Origin: JACVSF01 sp036702855
Lineage (GTDB): Bacteria; Cyanobacteriota; Cyanobacteriia; Phormidesmidales; Phormidesmidaceae
DNA: 6,223 bases
NCBI GenBank assembly: GCA_036702855.1
Contig: DATNQF010000190.1
Location: 1-6,223, forward strand
Direction: 5' to 3'
The translations under genes were made by a program, and so were the position numbers. The notes below the pieces were generated by a model, which had not been told where the DNA came from, did not search any database, and worked only from the letters and a program-made list of their open reading frames with translations. Positions 1 to 5,058 of this stretch are shown here, piece by piece; positions within the stretch are counted from its first letter, which is position 1, and the number at the start of each line of letters is the position of its first letter.

Positions 1-1050
1 TGCCGAGAAAAAATCTAGATCGTCACCAGGAAAGGTAAACACTTTAGGTTCTTTAGGATTCTGAGCAGCCACAGCCTCGATCTGCTCACTCAGCGCCTCC
101 GAGACTTCCCCCCCAAAGACCCGTTGCAGCTTGCTCAAGCGCCCGATGAACTTCTGAAACTCTAGCCGCTGTAGAGCTGGAATCACCGCATCTGGGTCAA
201 ACCCTTTTAATTTGCAATCTTCTAATGCCGCTCCGAGCGGGACATTGGTGACAATCCGAGCCATGAACTGGGAGTGATAGGCTTCTTCCTTACCCTCCTC
301 TAGCTTCTTTTTAGTCGCTCCTTTAATCTCGTCAATTGCTGCATAGATACCCTCTAAAGAACCGTAATCATGCAGCAGCTTACAGGCCGTCTTCGCTCCA
401 ATCCCTTTGACACCAGGAATATTGTCGGAAGGGTCACCACACAGCGCCTTATAGTCCACCACTTGTGCAGGAGTAATGCCCAGTTTGGCCTGTACGTCCT
501 CCGGTTTAAACTCCTTACCCAGTGTATTCACAGTGCCCTTGGCAAAGGCACTTCCTAGATGCAGTACCGTTACCTGCTCTTCTGGGTCAATCAGTTGAAA
601 CAAATCCTGGTCACCACTCAGAATTTTCACCCGAAACCCTTGTTCTTTCGCCTGGGTTGCCAGAGTGCCAATCACATCGTCAGCTTCGTAGCCCTCAGCT
701 GTAAAAATCTGTAGGCCAAAATCTTTGAGCAACGCCTTGAGGTTGCGGATATCCTCAACGAACCCCTCGGGTGCATCGGGCCGCCCCTCCTTGTAAGTCT
801 CATCGGCCTGATGACGAAAGGTGGGCACATCCAAATCAAAGGCTACCGCTGCATACTGAGGCTTTTCCACCTCCATCATGTCTAGCAGTGACTTGAGAAA
901 GCCAAAGCAAACGCTAGTAGGAATTCCTGTAGAGGTTCGCAACCCGCCGTCTGGCCCCTTCGCAAAGGCAAAGTGCGATCGAAAGGCCAACGAGTGCCCA
1001 TCCACCAGCATCAGAATTGGTTTATCCGCTTCAGAAGCCTTTGCTACCAC
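1..1050 (-). CDS. polA: DNA polymerase I, N-terminal 5'-3' exonuclease part (partial, runs off left edge)
   Basis: Replication and repair polymerase that removes RNA primers and fills gaps; only the first 350 residues lie in the window. Seen: VDGHSLAFRS at 16-25 with metal-binding Asp17, FDLD at 71-74, YEADD at 121-125, SGDQDL at 145-150, and CGDPSDN at 204-210. These are the acidic clusters of the FEN/5'-nuclease fold. The helix-hairpin-helix GVKGIGAKTA follows at 213-222. Residues from about 310 on look like the linker towards the proofreading-like domain. The start is GTG at 1050: an in-frame TGA lies three codons upstream (1057-1059), and the next candidate, ATG at codon 14, would leave almost nothing before VDGH. 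No Shine-Dalgarno is visible. A stand-alone 5'-nuclease cannot be excluded because the polymerase domain is outside the window, but the residues past the nuclease fold and the cyanobacterial PolA-like sequence favour full PolA. It is separated from upstream rqcH by a terminator, so it is probably its own unit. Confidence 0.92.
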   Translation of the reverse strand, partial: MVAKASEADKPILMLVDGHSLAFRSHFAFAKGPDGGLRTSTGIPTSVCFGFLKSLLDMMEVEKPQYAAVAFDLDVPTFRHQADETYKEGRPDAPEGFVEDIRNLKALLKDFGLQIFTAEGYEADDVIGTLATQAKEQGFRVKILSGDQDLFQLIDPEEQVTVLHLGSAFAKGTVNTLGKEFKPEDVQAKLGITPAQVVDYKALCGDPSDNIPGVKGIGAKTACKLLHDYGSLEGIYAAIDEIKGATKKKLEEGKEEAYHSQFMARIVTNVPLGAALEDCKLKGFDPDAVIPALQRLEFQKFIGRLSKLQRVFGGEVSEALSEQIEAVAAQNPKEPKVFTFPGDDLDFFSA

Positions 1051-1082
1051 AGTTATTCATCCACAATTCACCGCTTTAGGCC

Positions 1083-1111
1083 ATTGTAGAGTGCCGTGAG
1101 TAGAGTGCCAG
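1083..1111 (-). promoter_or_regulatory. Candidate sigma70-type promoter of polA
   Basis: Read on the minus strand, CTGGCA (1106-1111, 4 of 6 matches to TTGACA) is followed by a 17-base spacer and TACAAT (1083-1088, 5 of 6 matches to TATAAT). Transcription would begin near 1076, giving a leader of about 26 bases before the GTG of polA at 1050. Spacing and position are right for a principal sigma factor; this is a pattern match only. Confidence 0.5.
1086..1109. repeat. 10-bp direct repeat overlapping the polA promoter
   Basis: GTAGAGTGCC occurs at 1086-1095 and again, identically, at 1100-1109, a 14-base period. One copy overlaps the candidate -10 and the other the candidate -35. It may be an operator for a regulator or a chance duplication. 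Confidence 0.6.
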
Positions 1112-1345
1112 GATAGGGAAGAGAGCTTGCTACGAAGAGCAACAACAAAGTTAGGCCAGTGTAATTCATCAGCGCTTCGGCAATCTCTAGTCTCACCTCA
1201 GGTATCTCTCATAAGAGAGAGTAGAGAAAACCATTTGGGAGATGACACACCTCCTTTTGCTCAAGCACAATGGAAAAACTCTTGGAATACTTTGCCTCTT
1301 TGTAGCCGAGGCGACCGCCACCGAAGTTTCCCTAGGTAAAGAATT

Positions 1346-1373
1346 AAGAAAAAACGGCCTCTACGAGAAGCCG
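1346..1373 (-). terminator. Rho-independent terminator facing polA
   Basis: On the minus strand CGGCTTCT, loop CGT, then AGAGGCCG forms an 8-bp stem with one U-G wobble (1355-1373). TTTTTTCTT follows immediately (1346-1354). In the plus direction the same stem has a C-A mismatch and a shorter T run, so it points left. It would end rqcH transcripts 221 bases after their stop codon, or end a small RNA arising inside that stretch, and it insulates polA. Confidence 0.8.
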
Positions 1374-1593
1374 CTTTTAGTAAATTAAAATATTCACGTT
1401 GTTCTCTCAGTCTGGAGGAAACCGCACCAAATTCTTTGAGGCGGTAATAGGTTTCTCAGGCCCATCTTTGCTCCAACTTCTATTGTATCCTCTAGTACAG
1501 AAATCCCGTAATACAAGTTCACGCGATTGTCAGCTTTATTTGATAATTCAAGCTGATGAGCAAATGTACTTAAAGTTTCTCAGCTCAAATGAT

Positions 1594-3354
1594 CTAGACA
1601 GTAGCAGGTTTGCGGCTATCCTGCTCACTTTGCCTAAGTTGAACCCGCTGAGGCTGGCCCCATAGCACTGTTTCATGCTTGTAGATGACCATTCCAGGAC
1701 GGGCTCCCTTCGGTTTATAAACATGCCGGGGCTCGGTGTAGATCACGGGTACCTGATCAGCCTGACGAGCACGGCTAAAGAAGGCAGCGAGGTCAGCCAC
1801 AGCCTGCAAGTCTTCATCGCTAGGAACTTGGCCTGCACCCAAGCGCAGCAGCACATGGCTCCCTGGAATTTCCTGGGTGTGAAACCAGAGGTCGTAATCG
1901 CCAGCAACCCGCGAGATTAGCAGATCGTTTTGACGGTTGTTCCGACCAATCAGCACTTCTAAACCTCCTGGCGTTTGAGTGCGGTAAAGATTGCTGTCGT
2001 CGGTTGGGCGAACCCCCGGACGGTAGTCGGGAGCATTCAGATAACCCTGCTGAATCAGTTCGTCGCGGATTTCTGCGATCGCATCTAAGTCCGCTTCACT
2101 TTCATACTGTGCAAGCTGGCTCAACGCCGCTTCTACCTGTTCTAAATAAGCAATTTCAGAGTGCACTTCAGCAATTAAAGGCGCTACTGCATCCCGTGCT
2201 CGTTTGAGTTTTTGATGCTTTTTGTAGAGTGCCTGAGCATTCTGCACTGCGTTCTTTTCCGGCTCTAAGGAAATAGTGACGGGTTCTCCCGTTTCAAAAT
2301 CTGCCAGCGTCATACTCTGCATTCCCGGCTCCCACTGATAGGAATAGGCCATCAGCAAATCTGCCTGCTCGCGGTATTGGTCAGCCTGATCAGATTGCTC
2401 CAGCCGGGATTGAAAGGTTGTTTCCTTCTGCCGCAGCTTTTTCAACACGTTACGCAGCTTCTGGTTGAGCTGATTAGACAATTGCTCAAACATCTGCAAG
2501 TTAAGTTCACGGGTATAGTAGTCGCACAGCAAAGTCTGCACGTCGGAAGCAGGATGGCTAATTCCCCACCCCAACACCGTATAGCCAGCTTCTGTCCATC
2601 CTGGTTGGAACTCGTTCTCCTCTAACCGCCGAAGCCAATCTTGCCACACGGCAAAAAGACGGTCCCACTCAGGCTGGCTCAAAGCATCAGTTCTACTCTC
2701 TAACGCCAAGTCGGCAGCAAGCAAGAGCGATCGCACCAAGGCTGTGCTCAAGCCCCCATAAGCTTTCAGCAGCATTTTTTGCAAAAGGCCAGGAATTAGG
2801 CTCACTCGCTCCTGCCAGCGCTCCTGGGACTCCTGCAAGTTGGGTAGTGGGCCTGCGATCGCAGGAGGCAACTCGTAAGTATCTCCCGTTGCCACGGGAC
2901 GTACGCTTGACTGCTGCTCACTCACCTGGTGGGCGACTGTAACAATCTGATTACGGGCATTGGTCAGGAACAAATTGCTGTACTTGCCCATCACTTCCAG
3001 ATACAGATGCCACTCTGGTTCATCCCCAGGACGACGAGCAAATTGAAAGTCAAGGGCACGTTCCCAAGGCGCAACTGGCTCAATTGCAACTAAAGCAAGC
3101 CCATTAATTTGGTGCTTAATCTGCTGACTCAGCGTAAAGGTATCTGGCGTACGAGGTGGCGCATCTCCAATATGAACGCGGGCTGCCTGAGGATGCCAGG
3201 AAAGCGTTAACCAAGCTCGCTTATCAAGAGTTCGTAGCGCTAGGCACAAGGTATTGCGATCGCGCTGATAAACCTGCTCACAGCGGGAGGGCAGCCAGTG
3301 AGTCCGCAGGTTGTGGCAGACAGCAGTCAAAGTTGTAAAGTCAACAGGTTGCAC
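1594..3354 (-). CDS. rqcH: NFACT family ribosome quality-control protein (RqcH / Rqc2 / NEMF homologue)
   Basis: RqcH binds stalled 50S subunits carrying peptidyl-tRNA and directs C-terminal alanine tailing, marking the chain for proteolysis; older annotations call the family fibronectin-binding. At 586 residues it is full length, close to Bacillus RqcH. Seen: the NFACT-N domain from residue 1, with LYLEVMGKYSNLFL at 117-130 and SSVRP at 149-153; a helix-hairpin-helix-like stretch near 183-215 (LIPGLL, GLSTALV); charged helical segments near 283-335 and 366-435, probably the coiled-coil arms; and the NFACT-R domain at about 455-565, with GRNNRQND at 470-477, DYDLWFH at 486-492 and PGSHV at 497-501. 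The Asp-Arg pair needed for tRNA handling in characterised members appears here as Glu98-Arg99. The start is GTG at 3354, fixed by a strong Shine-Dalgarno. It is divergent from remA and followed by a long 3' region and a terminator. Confidence 0.95.
   Translation of the reverse strand: MQPVDFTTLTAVCHNLRTHWLPSRCEQVYQRDRNTLCLALRTLDKRAWLTLSWHPQAARVHIGDAPPRTPDTFTLSQQIKHQINGLALVAIEPVAPWERALDFQFARRPGDEPEWHLYLEVMGKYSNLFLTNARNQIVTVAHQVSEQQSSVRPVATGDTYELPPAIAGPLPNLQESQERWQERVSLIPGLLQKMLLKAYGGLSTALVRSLLLAADLALESRTDALSQPEWDRLFAVWQDWLRRLEENEFQPGWTEAGYTVLGWGISHPASDVQTLLCDYYTRELNLQMFEQLSNQLNQKLRNVLKKLRQKETTFQSRLEQSDQADQYREQADLLMAYSYQWEPGMQSMTLADFETGEPVTISLEPEKNAVQNAQALYKKHQKLKRARDAVAPLIAEVHSEIAYLEQVEAALSQLAQYESEADLDAIAEIRDELIQQGYLNAPDYRPGVRPTDDSNLYRTQTPGGLEVLIGRNNRQNDLLISRVAGDYDLWFHTQEIPGSHVLLRLGAGQVPSDEDLQAVADLAAFFSRARQADQVPVIYTEPRHVYKPKGARPGMVIYKHETVLWGQPQRVQLRQSEQDSRKPATV
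2075..2082. repeat. HIP1 octamer GCGATCGC (first of six)
   Basis: Perfect copies lie at 2075, 2727, 2855, 3256, 3938 and 5372 (first base of each). Four are in rqcH, one abuts the sufE start codon and one is in the amidohydrolase. This highly iterated palindrome is a hallmark of many cyanobacterial genomes; its function is not settled. Confidence 0.95.
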
Positions 3355-3360
3355 AGGTCT

Positions 3361-3367
3361 TCCTCCC
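3361..3367 (-). promoter_or_regulatory. Shine-Dalgarno of rqcH
   Basis: GGGAGGA on the minus strand stands six bases before the GTG codon at 3352-3354. It decides this non-ATG start. It is the clearest ribosome binding site in the window. Confidence 0.85.
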
Positions 3368-3454
3368 TAAGAGACATTTTTGGTCTAAACGGTTGATATA
3401 CCGCCTAAGCAGGAGACTGCTGGCATTAATAACCTATTATCTCTAAACCAGGCT

Positions 3455-3517
3455 GCTAAAAAGCGATTCATCGTTGAATTCTGCCGAAAAACAGACCTCA
3501 AGCAAAAGCTTTTTAGC
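3455..3517. repeat. 10-bp inverted repeat with 43-base spacing
   Basis: GCTAAAAAGC (3455-3464) is exactly complementary in reverse to GCTTTTTAGC (3508-3517). Each arm is itself nearly palindromic, with GCT/AGC ends round an A or T run. Two matched sites about five helical turns apart (53 bases centre to centre) would suit a dimer or ring-shaped regulator, or a DNA loop. No T run follows, so it is not an intrinsic terminator. Confidence 0.75.
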
Positions 3518-3525
3518 TACCATGA

Positions 3526-3547
3526 ATCTACGCACATTGGCGTAGAT
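3526..3547. repeat. 8-bp inverted repeat upstream of remA
   Basis: ATCTACGC (3526-3533), a six-base centre ACATTG, and GCGTAGAT (3540-3547) form a perfect dyad whose end is 32 bases before the remA ATG. It could be an operator, or a hairpin in the remA leader if transcription begins upstream. No T run follows. Confidence 0.75.
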
Positions 3548-3579
3548 GTTACATCGGTTTAGTCTCTCCCCATCTCATT

Positions 3580-3843
3580 ATGGACATTAAGCTGATCAAT
3601 ATTGGCTTTGGCAACATCGTGTCAGCGAACCGGGTGATTGCCATCGTGAGCCCAGAATCTGCGCCGATCAAGCGCATCATTTCCGATGCTCGCGAGCGGG
3701 GTCAACTGGTTGATGCCACTTATGGTCGTCGTACACGCGCGGTCATCATCACCGACTCTGGACATGTCATCCTGTCCGCAATTCAGCCGGAAACAGTGGC
3801 CCATCGCTTTGTTTCTAGCAAGGACATTGATGCCAAGGTTTAG
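3580..3843 (+). CDS. remA: RemA family DNA-binding regulator (DUF370)
   Basis: A small 87-residue protein of the RemA/YlzA family. In Bacillus subtilis RemA forms ring-shaped oligomers that bind DNA and activate biofilm matrix and osmoprotection genes; its targets in cyanobacteria are unknown to me. The sequence is collinear with the Bacillus protein: IKLINIGFGNIVSANR at 3-18, SPESAPIKRII at 24-34, LVDATYGRRTRAVI at 43-56, and VILSAIQPETVAHR near 63-76. Residues important in Bacillus RemA are kept: Arg18, Pro29, and Arg50-Arg51 of the DNA-binding face. The ATG start is fixed by this alignment, although no Shine-Dalgarno is seen. The gene is divergent from rqcH. In Bacillus, remA also lies near the rqcH homologue (yloA) and just before gmk; here the next gene is sufE instead. 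The repeats upstream make autoregulation possible, which is inference. Confidence 0.95.
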   Translation: MDIKLINIGFGNIVSANRVIAIVSPESAPIKRIISDARERGQLVDATYGRRTRAVIITDSGHVILSAIQPETVAHRFVSSKDIDAKV

Positions 3844-3851
3844 TCCCTTCC

Positions 3852-3891
3852 CCCTTAGATGCACCAAAGGCCTACTAAAGCCGGTCTAGGG
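3852..3891 (+). other. Possible stem-loop after remA
   Basis: CCCTTAGA (3852-3859) can pair with TCTAGGG (3885-3891) with one bulged base. An inner CC/GG plus GGC/GCC stem sits round the loop at 3872-3879. There is no T run, so it is at best a weak or factor-assisted end for the remA message, or a 3'-protecting structure. Confidence 0.3.
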
Positions 3892-3896
3892 AAACG

Positions 3897-3928
3897 TTTA
3901 CAATGGGATGTAGCTTTGCTGTTATAAG
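3897..3928 (+). promoter_or_regulatory. Candidate promoter of sufE
   Basis: TTTACA (3897-3902, 5 of 6 matches to TTGACA) lies 17 bases before TGTTAT (3920-3925). It lies 20 bases before the better-matching TATAAG (3923-3928). Either box puts the start within about 20 bases of the sufE ATG, so the leader would be very short. The HIP1 octamer at 3938-3945 fills the space just before the start codon. Confidence 0.4.
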
Positions 3929-3946
3929 TTATAGGCTGCGATCGCA

Positions 3947-4393
3947 ATGTCCGCATCCCGCCCCGCCTCTATTGATAAACTAGTCGGTCGCTTTCAAAAG
4001 GTTTCAGACCCTAAACGCCGCTATGAACAATTGCTCTGGTTTGCCAAAAAATTAGAGGGATTTCCTGAATCCGAGAAAACGCCAGAGAACAAGGTGCCAG
4101 GATGTGTTTCTCAAGTCTATGTCATTGCTAATTTGGAGGAGGGCAAAGTTCAGTATCAGGGTGACTCTGATGCTCAAATAACGAAGGGGCTGGTTGCTTT
4201 ACTCATTCAAGGGTTGAGTGGCCTGACGCCAGCAGAAATCGTTAGTCTATCCCCTGACTTCATTAAAGACACCCAGTTGGACGTCAGCCTCACCCCTTCC
4301 CGCGCCAACGGGTTCTACAACATCTTCAAAACGATGCAGCAAAAAGCGACCGCCTTTCTCAGTGACTCTCAACCTGACCTTTCTGTGCAGTAG
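3947..4393 (+). CDS. sufE: SufE family cysteine desulfuration protein
   Basis: SufE accepts persulfide sulfur from the cysteine desulfurase SufS and passes it on for Fe-S cluster assembly in the cytoplasm. At 148 residues it has the usual single-domain length. Seen: FQKVSDPKRRYEQLLW at 16-31 and PGCVSQVYV at 51-59, whose Cys53 is the sulfur-accepting residue and the only cysteine in the protein. Further on are GDSDA at 72-76, ITKGLVALL at 78-86, and SRANGF at 118-123, all typical of the family. The ATG at 3947 gives an N-terminus of normal length. No Shine-Dalgarno is visible; a HIP1 octamer ends one base before the ATG. It is not next to sufS or sufBCD, which is common for sufE genes in cyanobacteria. 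It follows remA by 103 bases, with its own candidate promoter, and ends 12 bases from the stop of the converging Nudix gene. Confidence 0.95.
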   Translation: MSASRPASIDKLVGRFQKVSDPKRRYEQLLWFAKKLEGFPESEKTPENKVPGCVSQVYVIANLEEGKVQYQGDSDAQITKGLVALLIQGLSGLTPAEIVSLSPDFIKDTQLDVSLTPSRANGFYNIFKTMQQKATAFLSDSQPDLSVQ

Positions 4394-4405
4394 CATAGCC
4401 CTGCC

Positions 4406-5032
4406 TCAATCAAAATCTGTTGGCAAATCTGGGTTGTGATGATACTCAAAAAGTTTGGCGATTTGACTGGGCACCACTCGATACAGCGATAACTCCGGAA
4501 TTGCATCTGCTTCAAAGAAGCGCGCGCCCATTGTTTCATAACTCTCTGTTGGTGCTCCTCCCACAATTTCGCAGTGAAAAAATAGCTTATAGTTATGGTG
4601 CGGTTGAGGCAGGTGACCATGCCTAGGGTGGTTGCGATCATAAACGGCTAATAGCTTCACTACCCGTGTTTCATAGCCCGACTCCTCATAAATCTCGCGC
4701 CTAACTGCCTGACTAGGAGACTCCCCCACGTCAACCCATCCGCCTGGCAACGTCCAGCGATTATTGTCCAGCTTCTCCTGCACCAGCAGAATTTTTCTGT
4801 CTCGAAAAACTGCCCCCCGCACGTCTACCTTAGGGGTAGCATGCCATTTCTCCTGCTGAAATAGATCTAGAATAGGCTCCATTTCGAGATCAGTATAAGT
4901 CGCCATGATTTCAGCGGCAATTTGCTGTAACTGCTCATAGCGCTCCACGTCAAAAGGATGATTCCGGTACGCCAGCCCATTTTGTGCGATTGCCTGTAGC
5001 TTCTGCGCCCACATTAACCACTGATGACTCAT
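4406..5032 (-). CDS. Nudix hydrolase with N-terminal Nudix-associated domain
   Basis: Nudix enzymes hydrolyse nucleoside diphosphates linked to another group, using Mg or Mn. Seen in 208 residues: the complete Nudix box, with Gly98, Glu104, Arg112-Glu113 and Glu116-Glu117, then Gly119-Tyr120, just after WTLPGGW at 93-99. Before it, residues 5-60 (WLMWAQKLQAIAQNGL onward, with YTDLEMEPI at 46-54) match the helical N-terminal domain found on a subset of Nudix proteins, including the CDP-choline pyrophosphatase of Bacillus cereus. By that likeness, ADP-ribose or CDP-choline type substrates are possible; the real one cannot be read from sequence. His-rich stretch 135-147 is in the substrate-side region. 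The start ATG at 5032 has GGAAG six bases upstream. It lies 26 bases after the amidohydrolase gene on the same strand and is probably co-transcribed with it. Confidence 0.92.
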   Translation of the reverse strand: MSHQWLMWAQKLQAIAQNGLAYRNHPFDVERYEQLQQIAAEIMATYTDLEMEPILDLFQQEKWHATPKVDVRGAVFRDRKILLVQEKLDNNRWTLPGGWVDVGESPSQAVRREIYEESGYETRVVKLLAVYDRNHPRHGHLPQPHHNYKLFFHCEIVGGAPTESYETMGARFFEADAIPELSLYRVVPSQIAKLFEYHHNPDLPTDFD

Positions 5033-5038
5033 TTGTTA

Positions 5039-5043
5039 CTTCC
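5039..5043 (-). promoter_or_regulatory. Ribosome binding site of the Nudix gene
   Basis: GGAAG on the minus strand, six bases before the ATG at 5030-5032. It lies in the 26-base spacer after the amidohydrolase stop, which fits translation from a shared message. Confidence 0.5.
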
Positions 5044-5058
5044 AATCCTGCTGCTAGC

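Larger units (their letters stand above)
1051..1593. other. 543-base gap between rqcH stop and polA start
   Basis: No protein-coding gene is convincing here. From the polA side it holds: the polA promoter with its direct repeat; a 6-bp hairpin, TCTCTC/GAGAGA (1205-1220, ATAA loop), without a T run; an 11-base perfect Shine-Dalgarno-like string on the minus strand (1248-1258) with no proper ORF behind it; a loosely foldable stretch near 1270-1332 that includes GCCTC/GAGGC arms; the leftward terminator at 1346-1373; and a 220-base stretch (1374-1593) that would be the 3' region of the rqcH message. Within that stretch are a 7-bp inverted repeat, TCAGCTT/AAGCTGA (1530-1556), a TACAAT box on the minus strand (1482-1487), and a 9-base direct repeat, GTTTCTCAG, at 1451 and 1575. 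Confidence 0.7.
3355..3579. other. Divergent regulatory spacer between rqcH and remA
   Basis: This 225-base non-coding stretch must carry the promoters of both divergent genes. I found no box pair good enough to call for either strand; GATAAT on the minus strand (in 3435-3445) lacks a proper -35. It is rich in symmetry: a short hairpin, AGCAG/CTGCT (3408-3421, GAGA loop); a 10-bp inverted repeat 43 bases apart; a small hairpin between its arms, GATTCA/TGAATT (3465-3480); and an 8-bp inverted repeat nearest remA. Confidence 0.65.

Noticed and set aside
1205..1220. TCTCTC/GAGAGA hairpin as a terminator
   Set aside because: No T run on either strand, short stem of simple sequence, and no gene ending nearby.
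1394..1465. 23-codon ORF on the minus strand with GGAG five bases before its ATG, in the rqcH 3' region
   Set aside because: Too short and of unremarkable composition; a four-base Shine-Dalgarno match is likely by chance. Kept only as part of the possible small RNA.
1127..1665. Plus-strand ORFs of 70 and 88 codons (1127-1339 and 1399-1665)
   Set aside because: No recognisable motif, no ribosome binding site, the second overlaps the rqcH 3' end, and the compositions look like translated non-coding DNA.
2852..2865. 14-base palindrome CCTGCGATCGCAGG inside rqcH as an operator
   Set aside because: It is a HIP1 octamer with three more symmetric bases on each side, and it lies inside the coding region.
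3622..3867. 81-codon ORF on the minus strand opposite remA
   Set aside because: A shadow of remA, whose own frame is strongly conserved; no motif of its own.
4330..4365. Possible terminator for the Nudix gene in the 3' part of sufE (GC-rich string then T run on the minus strand)
   Set aside because: The stem would be about three base pairs with a two-base loop, which cannot form a stable hairpin.
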